Notes: a model not told the origin generated them from the sequence alone. Shown: positions 10,183 through 22,789, counted from the stretch's first letter. The stretch is DNA of 33,873 bases from Candidatus Omnitrophota bacterium (GCA_028712375.1 JAQTQG010000014.1:1-33873); one strand, 5' to 3'. Made by a program: numbers and translations.

Positions 10183-11831
10183 TTTAATACTGCTCCTTTA
10201 TCTGCGGAGCTCACCAGCCTGGAATAACGGGATAAATAGCCGGTTTTAATTTTAGGCTCCACGCTCTTCCAATTCTTAAACCTTTTTTCTATTTCCGCCT
10301 GGGTTAATTTAACTTCCAGCTTACGGTTAGGAATATCGATAATAATTGTATCACCATCTTTAATAATTGCAATCGGCCCTCCGGCAGAAGCCTCCGGAGA
10401 AATATGTCCGATACAAGGGCCTTTAGTCCCTCCTGAAAAACGGCCGTCAGTAATTAAAGCCACAGAATCCTCAAGGCCCAGCCCGACAATGGCCGCAGTA
10501 GGCGCCAGCATTTCGCGCATTCCCGGCCCGCCCGCCGGCCCTTCATAACGGATTACAATACAGTCGCCTTTTTTTATTTTATTATTCATGATCGCCTGCA
10601 TCGCCTGCTCTTCACGGTTAAATACCCGGGCTTTTCCAGTAAACTGCATCATCTTGGCATTCACCCCGGATTGCTTAACTACCGCTCCGTCAGGCGCAAG
10701 GTTACCATATAAAACTGCAATCCCACCCTGCTTATGATATGCCTGTTCAAACGGCCGGATTACCTCTATATCAAAAATCTTTGCTTTATCAGCGATTTCA
10801 AAGGTAGTCTCACCGCTGACATTAAGCGTATTATTAAGTTTGGATTTTAATCTTTTTAACACCGCGGGAATTCCTCCGGCGTATTCTACATCTTCCATAA
10901 AATGCGTACCCGCCGGTTCAATATTAGTGATGTGCGGGACAGTCTTGCTAATTTTGTCAAAAGTCTTTAAATCCAGATCAATACCTGCCTCATGCGCGAT
11001 ACTCATTAAATGTAAAACCGTATTACTGGAACCGCCTAATGCCATATCCACCACTATCGCGTTCTCTAATGACTTCTTAGTAATAATGTCGCGCGGTTTA
11101 ATATCCTGCTTAACCAACTCAACAATCCGCTCACCGCTAGATTGGGCAATCCGGCGTTTTTTAGCCGAACCCGCCAAAGCTGTACCGCAACCCGGAATAG
11201 ACATCCCCATGGTCTCTGTAAGACAAGCCATGGTATTAGCCGTATATAACCCCTGGCACGAACCTTGCCCAGGGCAAGCTTCCAGCTCTAAACAAGTCAA
11301 CTCTTCTGCAGAGATATCACCTTTTTTCGCCCGCCCCATACCCTCATAAGTGTCATGCACAAAAGCTAACTTTCTTTTATTAAAATGGCCGGCAAGCATC
11401 GGCCCGGCAGTAACAATAATCGCCGGAATATTTAAACGCGCCACCCCCATTAACATGCCCGGAGTGATCTTATCGCAATTCGTCAGGCAGATAATCCCGT
11501 CCAGTTGATGGGCATTGCATACTGTTTCAATCATGTCGGCGACCAACTCGCGCAAAGCCAAAGGATAACACATCCCCAAATGGCCCATCGCAATCCCGTC
11601 ACATATACCCGGAACACCAAACAAAAACGGCACGCCTCCGCCATAACAAACCCCGCGCTCAATAAATCTTTCCATATCGCGCATGCCGACATGCCCGGGA
11701 ATAAGGTCAGTAAAAGACGTAGCTACTCCGATAAACGGCCGTTTTAAATCATTGCGCGATAAACCGGTAGCATGCAAAAGCGCCCGATGCGGCACTCTTT
11801 CCAAACCTTTTTTTATTTGATCTGAACGCAT
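10179..11831 (-). CDS. ilvD: Dihydroxy-acid dehydratase
   Basis: [87 protein letters not shown]. Confidence 0.96.
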   Translation of the reverse strand: MRSDQIKKGLERVPHRALLHATGLSRNDLKRPFIGVATSFTDLIPGHVGMRDMERFIERGVCYGGGVPFLFGVPGICDGIAMGHLGMCYPLALRELVADMIETVCNAHQLDGIICLTNCDKITPGMLMGVARLNIPAIIVTAGPMLAGHFNKRKLAFVHDTYEGMGRAKKGDISAEELTCLELEACPGQGSCQGLYTANTMACLTETMGMSIPGCGTALAGSAKKRRIAQSSGERIVELVKQDIKPRDIITKKSLENAIVVDMALGGSSNTVLHLMSIAHEAGIDLDLKTFDKISKTVPHITNIEPAGTHFMEDVEYAGGIPAVLKRLKSKLNNTLNVSGETTFEIADKAKIFDIEVIRPFEQAYHKQGGIAVLYGNLAPDGAVVKQSGVNAKMMQFTGKARVFNREEQAMQAIMNNKIKKGDCIVIRYEGPAGGPGMREMLAPTAAIVGLGLEDSVALITDGRFSGGTKGPCIGHISPEASAGGPIAIIKDGDTIIIDIPNRKLEVKLTQAEIEKRFKNWKSVEPKIKTGYLSRYSRLVSSADKGAVLK

Positions 11832-11846
11832 AATTTCTCCTTACCC

Positions 11847-11910
11847 GGGATGATTCCTAAAAAAGCTTTTTTAAGAAGCAGGCTTGCTTTATTAAAACAA
11901 GCGCCATCCC
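11847..11910. repeat. Three-way-junction-like palindrome in the fba-ilvD spacer
   Basis: GGGATG(11847-11852)/CATCCC(11905-11910), enclosing AAAAAAGCTTTTTT(11859-11872) and GCTTG(11882-11886)/CAAGC(11898-11902). Confidence 0.65.
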
Positions 11911-11919
11911 TGATTAAAT

Positions 11920-13245
11920 TTAGTCAGCGCCTTCTCCATCGTGCACAACAGCTGCGGCATCCTGGCGCTTACGCACAATTACTCTTTTTAAAGTAACATA
12001 TTTATCAACCAGCGCCGAATTATTTACAGCGTTTAGCTGCTTAAAAAGAAAATCGAATTTATTTTCAATCTCCGCGGCAATTGCATCACGCACGCTTTGC
12101 GGCAGGCTCATAATCTCTTTCTTAAACGGCCCCAATGCTTTTTTTCTGGTCTTATAGAAAAACTGCTCCTGGGTCTCCCCGGCTTTTGCTTCATTGGCGG
12201 CATTAGTTTTAAGCCATTCATAAATCCTATTCTTTAGGTCCGCAGGAAAATGCTTAGAATCAAAAATCATATTCTGAAATTGTGTTGCCAAGTGCACTTC
12301 GCAAGCTTCACATTCGGCGAATTTATGAAATGCCTCTTCCGGCAAGGTAGATGCGCCGTGCTGGACTGCCCCGCCTAAACCGAATTCTTTACGCGCCAGC
12401 GCCGAGAGATTCTTTAAAGTTTCAAAATCTAATTTTACCTGGGCAATAGATCCATCAGGCAGAACCACGCCGCCGTGAGATGTACCGGTTTGAATAGAGA
12501 TCTTGCTAATCCCGGCTAAACCTTTACGCAGGCGCTGTTTAAAACCCGTCATAAATGCCCGTAAATCCTCAGGCGTAGAATTCTGATGCCCCACTTCGCC
12601 GATCTCCCCGCCTACCGAAACCGTAATTCCTTTGGGCTCAATGCGTCGGATAAATTGCGTAAGCTTTGCGCATACTTCGTAATTTAAGTACTGCTGATCC
12701 GCTACCTTGGGTTTACTTAAATCTACCAGGGTCGAAGAATCAATATCAATATTATAGAAACCTGCGCCAATGGCCTCGGTAATAATCGCCTGCAATGCTG
12801 CAATCTCCTTATCCGGGTTCTCTTGGTATTTTTTCAGATTAGCCTGAAAATGATCCCCTTGGATAAACACCGGTCCGGCATAATTTTCTTTGATTGCCGC
12901 AGCCAGAATTACTGCAGAATATTCTACCGGCGGCTGAGCAGTATAGCCCATTTCAGACTTAGCGATCTCAAAGATAAAAGTTTTAGAATTATTCTTTTTA
13001 CCTACCCTGAATAATGCCCTGGCTAAATCATAAGTTAAACTGCGGATATTGATCGCCGGGACAGTGGATCCGCTGAACTCTTCTTTCCCGCGCGCCATAT
13101 AATAATCTTGAATACTGGATGGATAAATACCCTTCTTGTAAGCAAGATCCGCAATTTTTTTAGCTAATTTCTTTTTCAAAACTACATCATCGGTCATTAT
13201 TAAATTAGTTACAATTTTATCAATCTCCAGCGGCTTCCTTCCCAT
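11920..13245 (-). CDS. Class II fructose-bisphosphate aldolase family protein
   Basis: VPAINIRS, FIQGDHFQ, VGGEIGEVGHQN, GTSHGGVVLPDG, LGGAVQHGASTLPEE; adjacent to pfkA. Confidence 0.82.
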   Translation of the reverse strand: MGRKPLEIDKIVTNLIMTDDVVLKKKLAKKIADLAYKKGIYPSSIQDYYMARGKEEFSGSTVPAINIRSLTYDLARALFRVGKKNNSKTFIFEIAKSEMGYTAQPPVEYSAVILAAAIKENYAGPVFIQGDHFQANLKKYQENPDKEIAALQAIITEAIGAGFYNIDIDSSTLVDLSKPKVADQQYLNYEVCAKLTQFIRRIEPKGITVSVGGEIGEVGHQNSTPEDLRAFMTGFKQRLRKGLAGISKISIQTGTSHGGVVLPDGSIAQVKLDFETLKNLSALARKEFGLGGAVQHGASTLPEEAFHKFAECEACEVHLATQFQNMIFDSKHFPADLKNRIYEWLKTNAANEAKAGETQEQFFYKTRKKALGPFKKEIMSLPQSVRDAIAAEIENKFDFLFKQLNAVNNSALVDKYVTLKRVIVRKRQDAAAVVHDGEGAD

Positions 13246-13379
13246 TTTACCTTTCTCCTTGTTATTATCCCTGCTCGTTGCCTTACAAGGATTTTGTTAA
13301 ATTGAATTAAACTTTTTCAGAACCCACAATTACGCGCTTACGCTCGTAAGCATTTCGTTAAATTAAAACTTTAAGGTGC

Positions 13380-16814
<3,435 letters not shown>

Positions 16815-16832
16815 GACTCCTCCTTTAAATAA

Positions 16833-16957
16833 GCGGACAGCTTACGGAGTCCGTAAGGACGACGTAAGTTGTAGCTCCGGCTTGCCGGAGCGTCCGCGAA
16901 TTTATTCCGCCGAAATGCAAAAATTCTAGAGAATTTTTGCATGAATTTGAGGCGGAA
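16833..16957. repeat. Composite palindromic element, copy 1
   Basis: GCGGAC(16833-16838)/GTCCGC(16892-16897), enclosing CTTACGGAGTCCGTAAG and GCTCCGG-CTTG-CCGGAGC; then TTCCGCC(16905-16911)/GGCGGAA(16951-16957), enclosing ATGCAAAAATTC-TAGA-GAATTTTTGCAT. Confidence 0.85.
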
Positions 16958-16961
16958 CATT

Positions 16962-17702
16962 TTATGTTATAAATTTATCTTTTGCCGCGTTTAAATACTT
17001 ATGATCACCGATATCAAACCATGACCCGTTGAAAACATGCCCGTAAACAACAGCCCGGCCGATTAGCCAAGCAATATAGCTTCCGGTAGCATCGGCTTTT
17101 CTTTTTTTACCCAGCAGATACTTATTAATCAGATTCAAACAATCCTTCGATATATAATACAAACACATCGCCACTAAATTTGAATCCGGATGCTTAGGTT
17201 TCTCTTGGAAGCTGATTACTTGCTTTAACTCGTCTAGCTTAACTACACCGTAACGACAAGCATCTTTTGCCTGCTTTAACCTATACAGGCCTATACCGAC
17301 AGAAACAGCATTATTCTTAGAAGCAGTCAAAAACTTTTGCAAAGAACCGCTGAATAAATTGTCACCACCCACAACTAAAAGATCCTGGCAAATTTTTTTC
17401 TTCTTTATTACAAAATTTATATCTCCGATCGCTCCCAACCTATCCTGATTATTTTTAGTCAGGTCATCAACCAGAGTAATTTTTTTATGAAATTTTACTG
17501 TTTTAAACCACTTTCTAAAATCTGATATAAATTTACTATTAGTAACAATATAAATCTCATCAATGCTATCAATTACTTCTAATTTATCAATAATATAATT
17601 AATAATCGGCCGCCCTTTTACCTCCAGCAGCGGTTTAGGGTATTTTTTAGTTAATGGATACAACCGGGTAGCATACCCGGCAGCTAAAATCAAAGCTTTC
17701 AT
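16962..17702 (-). CDS. Sugar-phosphate nucleotidyltransferase (NTP_transferase, RmlA/GlmU-like)
   Basis: KALILAAGYATRLYPLTKKYPKPLLEVKGRPIINYIIDKL, GDNLF, WFDIGDHKYL. Confidence 0.88.
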   Translation of the reverse strand: MKALILAAGYATRLYPLTKKYPKPLLEVKGRPIINYIIDKLEVIDSIDEIYIVTNSKFISDFRKWFKTVKFHKKITLVDDLTKNNQDRLGAIGDINFVIKKKKICQDLLVVGGDNLFSGSLQKFLTASKNNAVSVGIGLYRLKQAKDACRYGVVKLDELKQVISFQEKPKHPDSNLVAMCLYYISKDCLNLINKYLLGKKRKADATGSYIAWLIGRAVVYGHVFNGSWFDIGDHKYLNAAKDKFIT

Positions 17703-17775
17703 CCCGTGCCTTCTTTTTTATTCAGTTCACTAAACCCGACACCTCTAATCTTTAAATATTCAGAAGGTACGGGAT
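17701..17775. repeat. Family-B inverted repeat spanning the ptsI-nucleotidyltransferase junction
   Basis: ATCCCGTGCCTTCT(17701-17714)/AGAAGGTACGGGAT(17762-17775), 13 of 14 complementary; start codon in one arm. Confidence 0.85.
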
Positions 17776-17780
17776 TCAAT

Positions 17781-19511
17781 TTATTTCAAAATTTCCGCTA
17801 ATTTATTTTGCGAAAATTCTTCAACTTCTTTGCCGGTAGAAAGCTTCAACGCATCCAGCGCAATCTTTTGAGCAGATTTAAAGCCTATCGCACGAATTAT
17901 ATATTTTAACTCCGGGATTACCTGCGGAGGCAAGCTAAATTCATCTAAACCTAAACCCAAAAGAATAAGCGCCAAAGACGGCTCCCCAGCCATCTCTCCG
18001 CACATGGCTACTTTAATTTTAGCCTGATGCGCCGCATCAATAATACTTTTGACTAATCTTAAAACTGCCGGATGAGCCGGGTCATAAAGATAAGCGACTT
18101 TCTCATTGCTGCGGTCAACCGCCAAAGAATATTGGATTAAATCATTGGTCCCAATACTAAAGAAATCTGCTTCACGGGCCAAGATGTCTGCGGTCATTGC
18201 CGCTGACGGAACTTCTACCATTACCCCTACTTCAATTTTATCGTTAAATTTGAGGCTGTTTTTCCTTAATTCATTTTTAGCTTCCTCAAGCAGCTGGTTT
18301 GCCTGGCGCAACTCCTCAATCCCGGAAATCATCGGATACATTAATTTAAGGTTTCCGTGCACGGAAGCCCGCAAGATAGCACGCAGCTGCAGCTTAAATA
18401 TATCCGGCCGCGCCAAACAGAACCTAATTGCCCTCCACCCGAGAAATGGCTGCATTTCGTGAGGAACCTTAAACTGCGATAGAAATTTATCCCCTCCAAT
18501 ATCCAGAGTGCGGATAACTACCGAATGCGGGTTCATCTCTTCCGCTACATACTTATAAGCCTGATAATGCTCTTCCTCACTGGGAGAATCCTTGCGGTTC
18601 ATATAAAAAAACTCGGTGCGGTAAAGCCCGATCCCCTGTCCACCGTGCAGCTTAACACTAGGAACTTCATCAGGAAACTCAATATTTGCATTAATTATAA
18701 TTGTCTGGCCATCGATAGTAACCGCTGCTAAATCCTTTACCGATAGAAATTTATCAATAATCCCTTTTAATTTTTCGAGCTTCTGCTGATAGCTCTTGAG
18801 TGTTTCTTCATCAGGATTGATAATAACGATCCCGGTACTACCATCTACAATCAGTATATCCCCCGGGTTTACTTTGGAAGTAACCCCTTCTAAGCCTACA
18901 ACGGCCGGTATCTCCAGGGACTTGGCCATAATTGCAGTATGCGAAGTTTTGCCGCCGATATCCGTAACAAAAGCTGCAACATTTTTAGAATGCATTGCCG
19001 CGGTATCGGAAGGGGAAATATCGTGAGCAACAATAATCGCCCTACCGGCAACATCATCTAACCCCTTCTTCTTTTTACCCAGAATATTTCTTAATATCCT
19101 TTTTCCAACATCATTAATATCCGCAGTGCGTTCTTTAAGATACTCATCCTCAATTTCCAGGAAAACACCAATATATTTTTTTAGGACTTCAGAAAAGATA
19201 TAGGCAACATTAAGTTGTTCTTTTTTTAAGCGGCTGATTACCTCTTCAATGAGCATCCGGTCTTCCAAGACTAACAAATGCGCATCAAAGATTTGCGCTT
19301 CCTGCTGACCCATATCCGAACTGATTCTTTTCTGTAATTCAATAATTTCCCGGCGGGTCTGAATCAATGCTTCTTCAAACAGCTGAATCTGGGCAGGAAT
19401 ATCCGTCCAGACAATTGTTTCGCGCGAAACAATAAATTCTTCTTTGCCCAACATATAAGCCGGGCCGATACTCACACCACCTGCCGCAGCAATCCCTTTT
19501 AGTTGAATCAT
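17781..19511 (-). CDS. ptsI: Phosphoenolpyruvate-protein phosphotransferase (PTS enzyme I)
   Basis: GGKTSHTAIMAKSLEIPAVVG (phospho-His), GIGLYRTEFFYMNR, FLGWRAIRFCL, MCGEMAGEP. Confidence 0.96.
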   Translation of the reverse strand: MIQLKGIAAAGGVSIGPAYMLGKEEFIVSRETIVWTDIPAQIQLFEEALIQTRREIIELQKRISSDMGQQEAQIFDAHLLVLEDRMLIEEVISRLKKEQLNVAYIFSEVLKKYIGVFLEIEDEYLKERTADINDVGKRILRNILGKKKKGLDDVAGRAIIVAHDISPSDTAAMHSKNVAAFVTDIGGKTSHTAIMAKSLEIPAVVGLEGVTSKVNPGDILIVDGSTGIVIINPDEETLKSYQQKLEKLKGIIDKFLSVKDLAAVTIDGQTIIINANIEFPDEVPSVKLHGGQGIGLYRTEFFYMNRKDSPSEEEHYQAYKYVAEEMNPHSVVIRTLDIGGDKFLSQFKVPHEMQPFLGWRAIRFCLARPDIFKLQLRAILRASVHGNLKLMYPMISGIEELRQANQLLEEAKNELRKNSLKFNDKIEVGVMVEVPSAAMTADILAREADFFSIGTNDLIQYSLAVDRSNEKVAYLYDPAHPAVLRLVKSIIDAAHQAKIKVAMCGEMAGEPSLALILLGLGLDEFSLPPQVIPELKYIIRAIGFKSAQKIALDALKLSTGKEVEEFSQNKLAEILK

Positions 19512-19777
19512 AACTCTTCCTCGCTACTAATCAGCTTTTCCAGTTCCAGCAATGCTGCTTCAGCATCTACCCCATCAGCCTCGACAACAATTAAACTGTC
19601 TTTTTCCGCCCCCAACATAAGAATGCCCATAATGGACTTACCATTTACCTCTTCATCATCATGACGCACAGTGATCCGCGCATCAAATTTATTAGCAATT
19701 TGCACAAATACAGCAGCGGGCCGCGCATGCAATCCTTGCTTATTTTTTACGATTAATTCTTTTTTAACTAGTGGCAT
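19508..19777 (-). CDS. ptsH: HPr family phosphocarrier protein
   Basis: KNKQGLHARPAAVFVQIANKF (His15 site) and GKSIMGILML (Ser46-like site); 4-nt overlap with ptsI. Confidence 0.94.
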   Translation of the reverse strand: MPLVKKELIVKNKQGLHARPAAVFVQIANKFDARITVRHDDEEVNGKSIMGILMLGAEKDSLIVVEADGVDAEAALLELEKLISSEEEL

Positions 19778-19788
19778 TTAATGAAAGC

Positions 19789-19871
19789 TTAACTTACGAA
19801 CACGTAGTGTGAGTAAGTTAATGCGTGAATTAATCCCCGCGTTTAGCTTCAAATATAGAGAAGCTGCGGGG
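19789..19871. repeat. Double hairpin (CTTAC-type plus CCCCGC-type) in the yvcK-ptsH spacer
   Basis: TTAACTTAC(19789-19797)/GTAAGTTAA(19813-19821), loop GAACACGTAGTGTGA; CCCCGC(19835-19840)/GCGGGG(19866-19871) with AGCTTC/GAAGCT. Confidence 0.85.
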
Positions 19872-19874
19872 AGA

Positions 19875-21116
19875 CTAAATCTCCTCAATAAAACTTAAAA
19901 TAATTCTGGCTAATTTTTCCGCATCATGGCGGATCACTCCATCCTGAATCATACTAAAATCTTCCTCAACCGCCCTGACCCCCAAATTCTCAATCTTTTT
20001 GCGGTCATTAACCACTAAAAGAGAACCATCCTTAGAGTAACGTTTTAAAATTTCATCAGGAACTTCGCCATTATTAATTACACAATAATCCAATATTTGT
20101 TCATTGCCATGTTTTAATAAAGCCTTAATATGGTCGGAAACACTGTATCCGTCAGTTTCTCCGGGTTGGGTCATTACATTGCAAACATAAACTTTTATCG
20201 CTTCCGATTCTGCGATCTCCCGGGCAATTTCCTTAATTAACAAATTCGGAATTATGCTGGTATATAAAGAACCAGGGCCTAGAACAATGATCTGCGCTTC
20301 TTTAATTGCTTTTAAAGCATCCGGTGTAGCTAACGGCTGTTGAGGAGTAAGGCTAACCCTGCTGATTGTCTTTTTAGCCTTAGGAATTTGCTCTTCCCCG
20401 GCAACCATGGAACCATCAGAATAATGCGCTACCAATGTCACATCCCCTAGCGTCGAGGGAATAACCTGTCCGCGCAGGGCTAAAACTTTGCTTGTTTCTT
20501 TAATCGCTTTTTCGAAATCGCCGGTTAAGCGCGTCATCACCGTAAGAAAAAGATTCCCGAATGAATGCCCGGAGAACTCTGAATTACCATCAAAACGAAA
20601 TTGAAAAAGATCACGCATCAATGTCGGGGCATCCGCTAAAGCCACCAAACAGTTACGTATATCACCCGGCGGCAGAACATCAAACTGCTGGCGAAGCCGG
20701 CCGCTAGAGCCTCCGTTATCTGCCACTGTCACTACCGCAGAAATATTAGAAGTATAATTCTTCAGCCCGCTTAAAAGAACAGATAATCCTGTACCGCCTC
20801 CCACAGTAACAATACGCGGACCCCGGCTTAATTGTTTTTTTTGATACAAAATATCAATTAACTCCGTGCCTCTGGAGGATGGGGCAAATATAGCAATAAA
20901 AGAACGCATCAGGCGCTTAATACCCAGAATTAAAATTATAATTCCGGAAATTACAATCAAAGCGTCCAGGATTTGAATCAACCAAAACTCTTCGCTGCGT
21001 AAATTCGCTGTGCCTAAGATTAAAAGGATAACTCCAAAAGCGCTTAAACCCATCCAGCGCTTAATTCCTATACCTGGAGAAAACCATTTTAGAATATCGC
21101 TAGCATAAGTTTTCAT
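19875..21116 (-). CDS. Gluconeogenesis factor YvcK/CofD-like family protein with N-terminal TM helices
   Basis: RIVTVGGGTGLSVLLSGLKNYTSNISAVVTVADNGGSSGRLRQQFDVLPPGDIRNCLVALAD, GNLFLTVMTRLTGDFEKAI, LGPGSLYTSIIPNLLI. Confidence 0.93.
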   Translation of the reverse strand: MKTYASDILKWFSPGIGIKRWMGLSAFGVILLILGTANLRSEEFWLIQILDALIVISGIIILILGIKRLMRSFIAIFAPSSRGTELIDILYQKKQLSRGPRIVTVGGGTGLSVLLSGLKNYTSNISAVVTVADNGGSSGRLRQQFDVLPPGDIRNCLVALADAPTLMRDLFQFRFDGNSEFSGHSFGNLFLTVMTRLTGDFEKAIKETSKVLALRGQVIPSTLGDVTLVAHYSDGSMVAGEEQIPKAKKTISRVSLTPQQPLATPDALKAIKEAQIIVLGPGSLYTSIIPNLLIKEIAREIAESEAIKVYVCNVMTQPGETDGYSVSDHIKALLKHGNEQILDYCVINNGEVPDEILKRYSKDGSLLVVNDRKKIENLGVRAVEEDFSMIQDGVIRHDAEKLARIILSFIEEI

Positions 21117-21206
21117 TTTACAATACGCCTTGGGGATATATTTAAAGAAATAACTCTTACCCGGTTTACGCTGGTAAGAAATTTATTTATTAAAGACGTT
21201 TGGAGA

Positions 21207-21677
21207 TTAAATCTTTTTTTCATCTTCCTGCGTAATGACCTTAATGACGGATTTTTCATCCATACAGGTACGTAAGGTATCGCGGAAGTATTTATCCTTT
21301 AAAAGACGCGATATTCTGGCTAAGGCTTTAAGATGAGGGCCGGCGGAATCCTGCGGGGCAACCAGTAAAAAGAAAATATAAGCTAACTCACCGTCCAAAG
21401 AATCAAAGTCTACGCCTTTTTTGGAAAGGCCAAAAGCCGCCACCAGCTTATCCACACAATCGCACTTTGCATGCGGGATAGCTATGCCTTGGCCGATAGC
21501 CGTTGAACCTAAGGCCTCCCTGGACATCAACGCATCGATGAGCTTATTGCGATTACGTTTTTCTACATCACCGGCTTCAATTAAAAAATCCACCATCTCT
21601 TTAATCACATCTTCCTTGCTAGTGGACTTAATATCGGTAAGAATAGCTTTTTTCGAGAGAAAATCCATTATCTGCAT
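21207..21677 (-). CDS. ptsN: PTS EIIA (fructose/nitrogen type, PtsN-like)
   Basis: SREALGSTAIGQGIAIPHAKC around the active-site His; EIIA-Ntr length and fold. Confidence 0.88.
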   Translation of the reverse strand: MQIMDFLSKKAILTDIKSTSKEDVIKEMVDFLIEAGDVEKRNRNKLIDALMSREALGSTAIGQGIAIPHAKCDCVDKLVAAFGLSKKGVDFDSLDGELAYIFFLLVAPQDSAGPHLKALARISRLLKDKYFRDTLRTCMDEKSVIKVITQEDEKKI

Positions 21678-21743
21678 TTGTTACTCCTTTTTAAATGATT
21701 AATTCCGCCAATTTTTTTGACAGACAAATACTTCTATTTTTAA

Positions 21744-21820
<77 letters not shown>

Positions 21821-21889
21821 GCTACCAAGCGCGCACCAACGCAATTCCGCTAGGCGTTGGGTGCGCATACCTGGCGAAAACTTTTTTAT

Positions 21890-21971
21890 TGGGCGGAAGA
21901 GGATTTGAACCTCCAAGGGTTGCCCCAATAGCTCCTAAGGCTATCGCGTCTGCCAATTTCGCCATCCGCCC
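21890..21971 (-). tRNA. tRNA-Leu (UAG)
   Basis: Reverse complement GGGCGGATGGCGAAATTGGCAGACGCGATAGCCTTAGGAGCTATTGGGGCAACCC...GGTTCAAATCCTCTTCCGCCCA; long variable arm, anticodon loop CTTAGGA. Confidence 0.93.
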
Positions 21972-22003
21972 GGATACTTCCTCTTCTACCTGCTTAAATT
22001 TAC

Positions 22004-22076
22004 TGAGCCTCCCGCGACTCGAACGCGGCACAACCACATTAAAAGTGTGGTGCTCTACCTGATGAGCTAGAGGCCC
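22004..22076 (-). tRNA. tRNA-Lys (UUU)
   Basis: Reverse complement GGGCCTCTAGCTCATCAGGTAGAGCACCACACTTTTAATGTGGTTGTGCCGCGTTCGAGTCGCGGGAGGCTCA; anticodon TTT. Confidence 0.94.
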
Positions 22077-22134
22077 AAACCTAAATTAAATTTATTGCGC
22101 GAATCAAGCACCTTATAGCTTTTATCCAACGCAG

Positions 22135-22199
22135 TCCTTGCGAGTGCAACGAGCAAGGATAATCCCGCCTCTTGCATTCCTATATTCTATCAAGAATGC
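22135..22199. repeat. Two hairpins downstream of the frr stop
   Basis: TCCTTGC(22135-22141)/GCAAGGA(22153-22159); GCATTC(22174-22179)/GAATGC(22194-22199). Confidence 0.65.
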
Positions 22200-22212
22200 G
22201 ACAGGACAAATT

Positions 22213-22773
22213 CTAAAACTCCAATACTTCTTTTTCTTTAGCTTTCAAAAGCTCATCAATCTTAGCGATATATTTATCCACTACCTTCTGTAATTCATCT
22301 ATACCGCGAAATTTTTCATCTTCAGAAATAATCTTATCTTTTTCCAGCTTCTCAACAGATTCTTTAGCTTCTCTTCTGATGGTCCGCATAGATACCCGGC
22401 CGTCTTCAGACATTTTATGCAATAACTTAGCCATTTCCTGGCGTCTTTCTTTAGATAGCTGGGGAACGGCGATTCTGATTATCTTTCCGTCATTCGAGGG
22501 ACTGACCCCTAAATTCGATTTCAGGATTGCTTTTTCAATCTCAACAATCGCGGTAATATCCCAAGGCTGAATAACGATTAAGTGCGCATCCGGAGCAGAT
22601 ATCGCAGCCAGTTGCTTTAACATGGTCGGAGTACCATAATAGTCAATGTGCAAACCTTCCACTAAACTTGGAGATGCCCGGCCGGTTCTTACCTCATGAA
22701 ATTGGCGGTTCATCGATTCAAAAGCCTTTTTCATTTTTTCTTCAGTATTTTGTATTGCTTCCTTAACAGACAT
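22213..22773 (-). CDS. frr: Ribosome recycling factor
   Basis: FHEVRTGRASPSLVEGLHIDYYGTPTMLKQLAAISAPDAHLIVIQPWD, LSKERRQEMAKLLHKMSEDGRVSMRTIRREA. Confidence 0.97.
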   Translation of the reverse strand: MSVKEAIQNTEEKMKKAFESMNRQFHEVRTGRASPSLVEGLHIDYYGTPTMLKQLAAISAPDAHLIVIQPWDITAIVEIEKAILKSNLGVSPSNDGKIIRIAVPQLSKERRQEMAKLLHKMSEDGRVSMRTIRREAKESVEKLEKDKIISEDEKFRGIDELQKVVDKYIAKIDELLKAKEKEVLEF

Positions 22774-22789
22774 GATAATCTTCCTCCGT

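Noticed and set aside
10840-11349. 169-aa plus-strand ORF
   Set aside because: Fully antisense to ilvD, with no recognisable domain; a shadow ORF of a strongly conserved gene.
21822-22037. 71-aa minus-strand ORF
   Set aside because: Spans the tRNA-Leu gene and part of tRNA-Lys; not coding.
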